This document shows positions 34,389 to 41,294 of a DNA stretch of 49,212 nt, in pieces. Source of the DNA: Actinomycetes bacterium (GTDB lineage: Bacteria > Actinomycetota > Actinomycetes > Propionibacteriales > Propionibacteriaceae). The stretch lies in the NCBI GenBank assembly GCA_023419175.1, contig JAEZYG010000009.1, forward strand, positions 1-49,212, written 5' to 3'. Position 1 is the stretch's first letter; the number at the start of each line of letters is the position of its first letter. The notes under the pieces were generated by a model, which was not told where the DNA came from, did not search any database, and worked only from the letters and a program-made list of their open reading frames with translations. The position numbers were made by a program, and so were the translations under genes.

Positions 34389-35180
34389 TCAGCGATAGGA
34401 TTCCAGCTTTGTCAGCAGAGCGTCAGCGGAGACGATGTCGTCATTCGTAAGCTCAACGACCTTGTCGTTCACCACTAGGGAAGGAGTTGCGCGGATGTAA
34501 TCCGGCATGGACTTTTGCATTGAATCGACAAAGTCATTCGTCTGCCGTTCAGTAAAACATGTAGTGAATTGAGTCAGTTTATCTCCGCTGATAGAAGCTT
34601 GGGATGCGAAATCGATCAATTGCTCATCGGTCCATCCGTCACCTTCTCGAGCAGGCTGGTTAGCAAAGACGATCGGAGCATAGGCGCTGAAGGCATCCAC
34701 AGTATCAGCACAGGTCGCAGCGATAGCCGCACGCTGAGAATGAGTGGTGCCTAAAGCACGATCCAAACCGTGCAATATATGGAATTCCAAATTGATCTTT
34801 CCCTGATCGGCAAGTTGCTGAAGAACTGGGACGACATAACGCTCGTAGTTGGCGCATCCAGGACATTGGAAATCGGCAAAAAGACGAGCGGTTAAAACGG
34901 AATCGGATACCTCGTCGCGATATGTGATCGCATCATTATTCTGGGTCGCGCGAGGGGGAGTGATCTGTTCCCCAAGGGCAACCGAATCGGCATTTTTCTG
35001 TCCATGATGTTGCACGAGGCTGACCGCTACGATGGCCACGATGATAAGGGCGATGATACCGGCGGCAACCATGATGATCCGTTGAGTTCTCGCCCGTTTC
35101 GCTTCGGCAGCTTGGCGAGCGCGAAGCTGTTCTCGGCGAGACGTCTGTCCGTTAGGAACAGGCGAATTCTTGGTGGCCAT
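34389..35180 (-). CDS. Membrane-anchored DsbA-like thioredoxin-fold protein
   Basis: Probable extracytoplasmic thiol oxidoreductase. A basic N terminus (residues 14-33) is followed by one membrane helix (about 35-56), so the thioredoxin-like domain faces outside. The redox motif is CPGC (Cys106-Cys109) in FADFQCPGC. Two more cysteines (about 157 and 208) may form a second disulfide, as in other actinobacterial DsbA-like proteins. A cis-Pro motif is seen in RATPSLVVND. It lies 24 bases upstream of valS and just after a MauE/DoxX-type membrane protein, which may be its redox partner. Length 263. Confidence 0.88.
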   Translation of the reverse strand: MATKNSPVPNGQTSRREQLRARQAAEAKRARTQRIIMVAAGIIALIIVAIVAVSLVQHHGQKNADSVALGEQITPPRATQNNDAITYRDEVSDSVLTARLFADFQCPGCANYERYVVPVLQQLADQGKINLEFHILHGLDRALGTTHSQRAAIAATCADTVDAFSAYAPIVFANQPAREGDGWTDEQLIDFASQASISGDKLTQFTTCFTERQTNDFVDSMQKSMPDYIRATPSLVVNDKVVELTNDDIVSADALLTKLESYR

Positions 35181-35194
35181 ATTTCCTCTTTCGT

Positions 35195-35731
35195 TTAGTT
35201 TTCGTAATCGTGGTCGTCATGATCCGCTGGAGCTAAGAGCCAGTGGTCAATGGCTAAGACCGAGGCGGGTCTTACAATCAGCCAGATACCTGCGAGGGCG
35301 AAAAGGAGATCGCGGACGATATCTTCTAGATAGCGGACGGGTTCTTCGTCTCCTAACTGTCCGCCAGCGGAGAAACAGCCGCAGTCGATTCGCAATCCTT
35401 GAGACCATGCCCACGAGATTCCAGCGATGAAAGCAGCCATCGCCACCACACCTAAAATGGCGTTAATACGAGTGAAAAGCCCGGCGATAAGCATGAGACC
35501 GACAGCGATTTCAGCAAAAGGCTGAACTGTACCGATCGCTCTTTCCATCCATGGGGCAATGGGGAGGTGATAGAGCTCAACTTGAGCGATATTTCCTTCC
35601 AGATTTCCCACTTTGATCGCGCCGGCATAGAACAGGGCAATTCCAAGGATGAGGCGTGCGATTAAACCGATCCAATCGGGAATGCAACGGGTGATCCATC
35701 CGTGTGCAGTTGCAGGTCTCATCGCAGTCAT
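35195..35731 (-). CDS. MauE/DoxX family membrane protein
   Basis: Integral membrane protein of 178 residues with about four helices, in the MauE/DoxX group. LARLILGIALFYAGAIKV is the family's first-helix signature, and DCGCFSAGG between helices three and four holds a Cys-x-Cys pair typical of MauE-like proteins. Members are thought to supply or recycle reducing/oxidising equivalents for exported thioredoxin-like proteins. I use ATG 35731 (or 35722), since the open frame upstream to 35797 would overlap the divergent folC start. The DsbA-like gene follows 14 bases downstream, supporting a functional pair. Confidence 0.82.
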   Translation of the reverse strand: MTAMRPATAHGWITRCIPDWIGLIARLILGIALFYAGAIKVGNLEGNIAQVELYHLPIAPWMERAIGTVQPFAEIAVGLMLIAGLFTRINAILGVVAMAAFIAGISWAWSQGLRIDCGCFSAGGQLGDEEPVRYLEDIVRDLLFALAGIWLIVRPASVLAIDHWLLAPADHDDHDYEN

Positions 35732-35782
35732 GATCTTCAGTTTAGCGAAGGGAGCATAGACGATATCGCTAGGCATCGCTGC

Positions 35783-35788
35783 TAGTTT
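35783..35788 (+). promoter_or_regulatory. Candidate -10 element for leaderless folC mRNA
   Basis: TAGTTT ends 7 bases before the folC ATG; the intervening TAAAACC is not a Shine-Dalgarno. Confidence 0.45.
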
Positions 35789-35795
35789 TAAAACC

Positions 35796-37166
35796 ATGGG
35801 AACTGCATCGACTTCGCCAAGCCATGAGCAGATCGTCGCTTCACTGATAGCAAGGTGGCCTGAAAGCCATCCTCAACCCTCCTTGGAACGCATTGAGGCT
35901 CTATGCGATCTTTTAGGATCCGTCCATAGGGCATGTCCGGTCATTCAGATCACCGGAACCAACGGCAAGGGTAGTACCGCGATCATGATCGAATCGATCT
36001 TGCGTGCTCAAGGTTTGCGGACTGGACGTTTTTCCAGCCCGCATTTATCCGATGTCACTGAAAGGATCTGTATCGATGGGGAAGCGATTAGCCACGACAG
36101 ATTTGATGAATTATGGCATCAGATAGAACCTCTTGTCGCCATGGTTGATAGTCAAGAATTGGGCGGGGTTCCCATGACCTTTTTTGAGATCATGACGGCG
36201 ATGGCGTATGCGGCTTTCGCAGATGCCCCTGTCGATGTCGCTATCGTCGAGGTCGGAATGGGCGGACGGTGGGATGCCACCTCTGTCGCCCATCCGGCGG
36301 TATCGGTCATCACACCGATCGATTTTGATCACACCCATCTGCTCGGGGAAACCCTTGAACAGATCGCCTATGAAAAGGCCGGGATCATCAAAGAGGGAAG
36401 TTGTGCTGTGATGGCAGCGCAAGATCTGCAAGCGGCAAAGGTCTTGATTGAACGCTGTGCGGCTACTGGGGTGAAAGCGGTGTGTGAAGGAGTCGATTTT
36501 GCCCTTCTGGCAACGCGTAAAGCGGTTGGTGGACAGATGATTACCATCAATACCCCATCGGGCAGATTGGATGAGATCTATCTGCCGCTCATCGGTGAGC
36601 ATATGGCTCGCAACGCTGCTTTGGCTGTGGCAGCCGTCCACTCTTTCTATCAAGGACGTCTACCATCAGATGAGATATTGGCTGATGGCCTATCCAGTGT
36701 GAAAGCCGATGGACGCATCGAATTGATCGATTCCCAACCAGCACTTGTCATCGATACCGCTCACAATCCGCACGGGGTAAGGGCGACTTTAGAAGCGGTA
36801 GAAAGCAATTATCTTGCCCAACCTTTGATCGTCGTTTTGGGAATGATGGCGGACAAAGCAGTCGATGATGTCGTCCAATGCATCGCTCAAAGCGCCGATA
36901 TGATCATCGCCACCACTATCGTCGACAATGAAAGAGCTTTAGGGGCTGAGGCTCTCGCCCATATCTGTTCAGAATATCTTTCACCTGCGCGCGTGGAATC
37001 CGCATCTGACCCCGTCATGGCAGTGGAAAAAGCACGCCACTATATGCTTTCCAACGGGTGTGAGGACGGTTTAATTCTCGTTGTGGGATCGGTCTATCTC
37101 GCCGGCTATGTGCGCGATCATTGCTATAAGGCAAATGAAAGGATCACTATCTCTCAAAGCGAGTGA
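35796..37166 (+). CDS. folC: Folylpolyglutamate synthase / dihydrofolate synthase
   Basis: Adds glutamate to folates (and probably to dihydropteroate). The P-loop ITGTNGKGST lies at about 52-61, followed by the omega loop RTGRFSSPHL, DVAIVEVGMGGRWDATS and the DHTHLLG metal/ATP-site region. The C-terminal domain carries DTAHNPHG (about 322-329) and VLGMMADK. Its 456 residues are standard. The start ATG 35796 has no Shine-Dalgarno but a TAGTTT hexamer 7 bases upstream. In many actinobacteria valS-folC are in one operon; here they are divergent, separated by the redox pair. Confidence 0.94.
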   Translation: MGTASTSPSHEQIVASLIARWPESHPQPSLERIEALCDLLGSVHRACPVIQITGTNGKGSTAIMIESILRAQGLRTGRFSSPHLSDVTERICIDGEAISHDRFDELWHQIEPLVAMVDSQELGGVPMTFFEIMTAMAYAAFADAPVDVAIVEVGMGGRWDATSVAHPAVSVITPIDFDHTHLLGETLEQIAYEKAGIIKEGSCAVMAAQDLQAAKVLIERCAATGVKAVCEGVDFALLATRKAVGGQMITINTPSGRLDEIYLPLIGEHMARNAALAVAAVHSFYQGRLPSDEILADGLSSVKADGRIELIDSQPALVIDTAHNPHGVRATLEAVESNYLAQPLIVVLGMMADKAVDDVVQCIAQSADMIIATTIVDNERALGAEALAHICSEYLSPARVESASDPVMAVEKARHYMLSNGCEDGLILVVGSVYLAGYVRDHCYKANERITISQSE

Positions 37167-37277
37167 GGAAAGAAAGAATATGGCTTTTCGGTTATATCCC
37201 TGATCTTTCCCTGAGGGGCTAGACGCAGAGAAAAAGGCTGGCTAAAGTCATCCTTTCGTAGTTGATAGATCGTCTGA

Positions 37278-37296
37278 TACCTCTCATTAAGAGGTA
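37278..37296 (+). promoter_or_regulatory. Small hairpin upstream of the CPBP protease gene
   Basis: TACCTCT (37278-37284) and AGAGGTA (37290-37296) form a 7-bp stem with a 5-base loop, 19 bases before the ATG. Without a T-run it is more likely a leader hairpin or operator than a terminator. Confidence 0.35.
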
Positions 37297-37314
37297 CCTA
37301 GTAAAGGAAATGCG

Positions 37315-38349
37315 ATGAACTCTGATACGACATCTGTGCCCTCCTATGAGCCTGTGCATCCACAGGGGTCAGGCGCGCAGTATCGTGCAATGCCGACTGT
37401 TAGTGAAGATTATTACCGTATGTGGCGTAGCCCTATCTTTGGGGTAGGTAAAGCCATCGCGGCCGCTTTCGCATTTCTTATCGCATTTTTAGTGGTATCG
37501 ACCATTCTGCCTGCAGGGGCGATGATAATCGATTATCTGACGGGGCGTAGTCGTGTCGATGTGGCCAATTCTCAAGATCTTTCGTCTGTCTTCGCGAAAA
37601 TCACCCCCAATGTCTTTACTGCGAATAACCTCTCGCTAGCAGCCCTCATCTTGATCGCTTTGGCGATTTCCGCTGTGATCATCAAGCAAAAAGGTGGATA
37701 TATGTCGAGCGTTGAGGGGGCTTTCCGTTGGAAGTGGTTCGCCTCATGTTTGACGATCTCTGCTCCTATCTTGGTGATCTATTTCATCGTCTATCAATTC
37801 ATCTTGCCGATGATTTTTTCCTCTGGAGATGCAACACGACTATCGAGCAATAGCGATACTATCTTTTTGCTCATCGTCATTATTCTCACCACACCTTTAC
37901 AAGCTGCTGGTGAAGAATACGGTTTCCGTGGCGTTCTTACCCGTGTGATCTCTTCATTGACCAATAAACCGCTTCACGCTTTGATCGCTGGATCGATCGT
38001 ATCGGCGATTTTGTTCACCTGCGCCCATATGGCTCAAGATCCTTGGCTCAATCTTTTCTACTTCTGTTTTGGTCTTATCGCTTGCTGGCTGACGTGGCGA
38101 ACGGGAGGTCTTGAAGCATCGATATCGATTCATATCGTGAATAATGTGTGCGCTCTTATCTTGATTCCGTGGATCGGTTTGGATGCAGTGTTCAATCGCT
38201 CCTCAGGTGTTGCAGGTCCGTGGGTATTGATCAATATCGCTGTCGTTGCTCTGTGCGCCTATCTGCTTGAAAGACGCGCACGTAAGCTCAACATTGCTCG
38301 TCACTATCTGCCCACTGCGAACAATGAGGAGTCAACTCTCTCCCTCTAA
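37315..38349 (+). CDS. CPBP family intramembrane glutamic endopeptidase (CAAX/Abi)
   Basis: A membrane protease-like protein of the CPBP (Abi/CAAX) family. Residues 1-40 are cytoplasmic and Pro/Ser-rich, followed by about 7-8 membrane segments. The catalytic motifs are intact: EEYGFRG at about 200-206 (motif 1), FTCAHM near 237 (motif 2) and HIVNN near 281 (motif 3). The substrate is unknown; relatives act in peptide modification, immunity to bacteriocins or membrane-protein turnover. Start ATG 37315 has AAAGGAA upstream. It stands alone between folC and the radical SAM gene, with no adjacent peptide precursor that I can see. Confidence 0.85.
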   Translation: MNSDTTSVPSYEPVHPQGSGAQYRAMPTVSEDYYRMWRSPIFGVGKAIAAAFAFLIAFLVVSTILPAGAMIIDYLTGRSRVDVANSQDLSSVFAKITPNVFTANNLSLAALILIALAISAVIIKQKGGYMSSVEGAFRWKWFASCLTISAPILVIYFIVYQFILPMIFSSGDATRLSSNSDTIFLLIVIILTTPLQAAGEEYGFRGVLTRVISSLTNKPLHALIAGSIVSAILFTCAHMAQDPWLNLFYFCFGLIACWLTWRTGGLEASISIHIVNNVCALILIPWIGLDAVFNRSSGVAGPWVLINIAVVALCAYLLERRARKLNIARHYLPTANNEESTLSL

Positions 38350-38399
38350 GCTCAATACGGGCTAGAATTCCTGGCTGGAGCACAATCATGGGGAGAAAA

Positions 38400-40355
38400 A
38401 TGACGCGTCATCCAGCCATTCCAATGTTTGACCGGCTTGAGCCGCTGCTTGCTCAGTGTGCCAAGCCGGTTCAATATATCGGTGGTGAGGTCAATGCCAT
38501 CGTCAAGGAATGGGATTCAGTCGATATTCGATGGGTATTGATCTATCCCGATGCCTATGAGGTAGGACAGCCCAATCAAGGTCAGCAGATTCTCTACGAG
38601 ATCATCAACGAATCCGACGGTTATCTTGCTGAGCGTAGCTTCTCCGTCTGGCCGGATCTGGAAAAGCTGATGCGTGACGACGGACTTCCACTGCTCACTT
38701 TGGAAAGCCATCGTCCTGTTCAGGCTTTCGATATCGTAGGTTTCTCCCTCTCGACGGAGTTGGGATATACCAATATGTTGAACGCTCTCGATCTTGCCGA
38801 TATCCCTCTCTATAGCGTGGATCGTGATGATGATCCATTAGTCGTCGTAGGCGGACATTGTGCGACCAATCCGGAGCCTATCGCTGACTTTGTCGATGTG
38901 GTGATTTTAGGAGATGGAGAAGAAGCTGTCCTGGCTCTTTCCGCTCAGATGGCTGCTTGGCGTAGTGAAGGGGAGCCAAAGGGGCGCCTCGGTCTACTCG
39001 AACGTCTTGCTCAAAGCGGCTATTTTTATATTCCGCGTTTCTATGACGTGACCTATCGCCCAGATGGACAGATTGAAAAGATCAGCCCCAACAATCCGTC
39101 TGCTCCCTATTCGATCTCCAAATGGGTTCTTCAAGATCTCGATCAGTGGCCCTATCCGAAGGCTCCTCTCGTACCTTTGGCAGAGACTGTCCATGAGAGA
39201 TATTCGGTGGAGATCTTTAGAGGATGTACCCGTGGCTGTCGTTTCTGTCAGGCGGGAATGATCACCCGTCCGGTACGCGAACGCTCCTTACCGATAATCG
39301 GGTCTATGGTTGAACAAGGTCTTGCCTCCTGCGGATATGAAGAGGTCGGTTTACTTTCTCTTTCGAGCGCTGATCACACCGAAATTGCGTCCATGACCAA
39401 ATCCCTCGCCGATCGCTATGAGGGAACCAATATCTCCCTATCGATCCCCTCGACGCGTGTTGATGCATTCAATATCGATCTCGCCGACCAGCTGGCTAGA
39501 AATGGACGTCGCTCGGGCTTGACCTTCGCCCCTGAAGGGGGATCGGAGCGTATGAGAGCAGTCATCAATAAGAACGTTTCTGAAGACGATCTCATCGCTA
39601 CGGTGACGGCCGCTTTCGCCTCCGGATGGCGTTCAGTGAAGTTATATTTCATGTGCGGTTTGCCCACCGAGACCGATGAGGATGTCATGGCGATTGCCGA
39701 TATGGCTCATCGTGTCATCGAAACTGGACGGACGGCGGCCAATCGTCGAGATATCTCCTGCACGATTTCGATCGGTGCATTCGTTCCCAAACCCCATACG
39801 CCTTTCCAGTGGGTTGGACAGGTCGATCCCGAGATCACCAATCGTCGTCTGCGCGATCTGAAAGAGAAAGTTCGATCCGATAAAACCTGCGGACGATCTA
39901 TCTCTATCCGTTGGTCCGATGGGCATCCGGGCTTGATTGAAGGTCTGCTTGCACGCGGAGATCGTCGAGTTGGCAAGGTGATCGAACAGGTCTGGCGAGC
40001 TGGCCAGATCTTTGATGGCTGGCAAGAATATTTCGATTATGAACGTTGGGTTACGATAGCCAATGAGGTCTTGTCAGCTTATGGTATTGACATCACCTGG
40101 TTTACTTTGCGTGAACGCTCAGCGACCGAGGTCCTTCCCTGGGATCATCTTGATGTCGGTTTAGATAGAAATTGGTTGTGGGAAGATTATCAAGCCTCTC
40201 TAAGTGGGGGATCGGTTCCCGATTGTCGATGGGATGACTGTAATGATTGTGGTGTCTGTCCTGAATTGGGAGTCGATATTGAAATTGGACCTTCGGGCTC
40301 TACCTTATTGCCACTAACCGTCGTTTCTTCCTCGCATCTGCGCGACGACAACTGA
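38400..40355 (+). CDS. TIGR03960 family B12-binding domain/radical SAM protein
   Basis: Radical SAM protein of the TIGR03960 family, conserved next to a TIGR03936 protein and rne in actinobacteria and clostridia. Its reaction is not established. A B12-binding-like N-terminal domain (about 30-190, DIRWVLIYPDAYEVG) precedes the [4Fe-4S] motif Cys276-x3-Cys280-x2-Cys283 (CTRGCRFC). FAPEGGSERMR and SVKLYFMCGLPTETDED are SAM-barrel landmarks. A C-terminal CxxC-rich end (DDCNDCGVCPE) may bind another cluster. I use ATG 38400 (651 residues), 4 bases after GGGGAG; the ATG at 38388 is an alternative. Confidence 0.9.
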   Translation: MTRHPAIPMFDRLEPLLAQCAKPVQYIGGEVNAIVKEWDSVDIRWVLIYPDAYEVGQPNQGQQILYEIINESDGYLAERSFSVWPDLEKLMRDDGLPLLTLESHRPVQAFDIVGFSLSTELGYTNMLNALDLADIPLYSVDRDDDPLVVVGGHCATNPEPIADFVDVVILGDGEEAVLALSAQMAAWRSEGEPKGRLGLLERLAQSGYFYIPRFYDVTYRPDGQIEKISPNNPSAPYSISKWVLQDLDQWPYPKAPLVPLAETVHERYSVEIFRGCTRGCRFCQAGMITRPVRERSLPIIGSMVEQGLASCGYEEVGLLSLSSADHTEIASMTKSLADRYEGTNISLSIPSTRVDAFNIDLADQLARNGRRSGLTFAPEGGSERMRAVINKNVSEDDLIATVTAAFASGWRSVKLYFMCGLPTETDEDVMAIADMAHRVIETGRTAANRRDISCTISIGAFVPKPHTPFQWVGQVDPEITNRRLRDLKEKVRSDKTCGRSISIRWSDGHPGLIEGLLARGDRRVGKVIEQVWRAGQIFDGWQEYFDYERWVTIANEVLSAYGIDITWFTLRERSATEVLPWDHLDVGLDRNWLWEDYQASLSGGSVPDCRWDDCNDCGVCPELGVDIEIGPSGSTLLPLTVVSSSHLRDDN

Positions 40356-40372
40356 CGAAAGGATCTGAGGAT

Positions 40373-41071
40373 ATGGCTCGTTATCAACCTCCCCAGCAGC
40401 CGCCGCCTGTACAAAAGATCCGTCTGAAATACACAAAGACAGGTTCTACACGGTTTGCCAGCCACCGCGATATCAGTCGCGTTCTTGAACGCGCTCTACG
40501 AAGAGCCAATATCCCTATGGCATTTTCTTCAGGCTTTCACCCCCATGCGCGTATCTCCTATGCCGGTGCTGCGCCGACTGGAGTGGAATCCCTTGCAGAA
40601 TATGTCGAGATCTCATTGGCTGAACGCTGTTCACCATCTAAGGTCTGTCGGGCTCTTGATGAGCAGATGCCTGATGGGATACGTATCGTCGATGCCTGTG
40701 AAGCGACAGGTGGGAAACTTCCCCATCTCCTCCAAGCCTCTCGGTGGAGAATCGATTTTCCCTGTGAAAACGAAAAGATCGAGCAACTGGTCAGTCGTTT
40801 TAATCAATCGTCAACTCTTGAAGTGAAGCGGATGACTAAGAAGGGGGAACGCGTCTTTGACGTGAAACCTTCGGTGATCGCATGTCGCTGTGTGGATCAC
40901 AGCGTCATCGTGGACTTGCGCCATCTTGAACCTTTGGTCAGACCAGACGATATTATGACCGCTTTTTCTATCCTCGATCCGAATATACGTCTAGAGCAGA
41001 TGAAAGCGATCCGTCTCGCGCAGGGAATGGAATTGAACGACGGTATCGGCGATCCTCTTCTGTCTTCCTAG
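40373..41071 (+). CDS. TIGR03936 / DUF2344 family protein
   Basis: A 232-residue protein of the TIGR03936 (DUF2344) family. IRLKYTKTGSTRFASHRDISRVLERALRRANIP, here seen as KTGSTRFASHRD then RVLERALRR, and FSSGFHPHARISYA are its signature stretches. It is always found next to, or fused with, the TIGR03960 radical SAM protein, so the two probably act together, perhaps in tRNA or rRNA modification given the link with rne (inference). The start is ATG 40373 with AAAGGATCTGAGG upstream, 17 bases after the partner's stop. Confidence 0.9.
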   Translation: MARYQPPQQPPPVQKIRLKYTKTGSTRFASHRDISRVLERALRRANIPMAFSSGFHPHARISYAGAAPTGVESLAEYVEISLAERCSPSKVCRALDEQMPDGIRIVDACEATGGKLPHLLQASRWRIDFPCENEKIEQLVSRFNQSSTLEVKRMTKKGERVFDVKPSVIACRCVDHSVIVDLRHLEPLVRPDDIMTAFSILDPNIRLEQMKAIRLAQGMELNDGIGDPLLSS

Positions 41072-41294
41072 CGAGTCTTAAGTACCCATAAGAAGCCATA
41101 TGGCATACTGGCTATAGGCAATGTGCCGCCGGCACAGCTCGCTGAGATCAGCTCATCTGACCGCGCCGCTTCGGTGAGAAGGTTCGCGTTATGTAAGCGC
41201 AGAGCCGTCCGCGGAGGTGATGACCAGCAGCGCCATCAGCTTTTTTGGTGCGAATACGCGCCCTGACCGCACATCAAGTGCTTGAGGAGCACCC
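41072..41294 (+). promoter_or_regulatory. Upstream region and putative structured leader of rne
   Basis: The 223 bases before the RNase E/G start are GC-rich and structured rather than coding. TACTGG/TATAGG around 41106-41120 are candidate -10 elements. Downstream lie the inverted pairs GCTGA/TCAGC (about 41144-41155), CGCGTTA/TAAGCG (about 41187-41201) and TGATG (about 41218) pairing with CATCA, the last followed directly by GCTTTTTTGG. The T6 run after that weak hairpin could be an attenuator. RNase E autoregulates through its leader in enterobacteria; whether this leader does so is unknown. Confidence 0.4.

Noticed and set aside
37315..38349. Possible phage-abortive-infection (Abi) defence gene
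   Set aside because: CPBP proteins are often labelled Abi, but there is no other defence gene nearby and the context is housekeeping.
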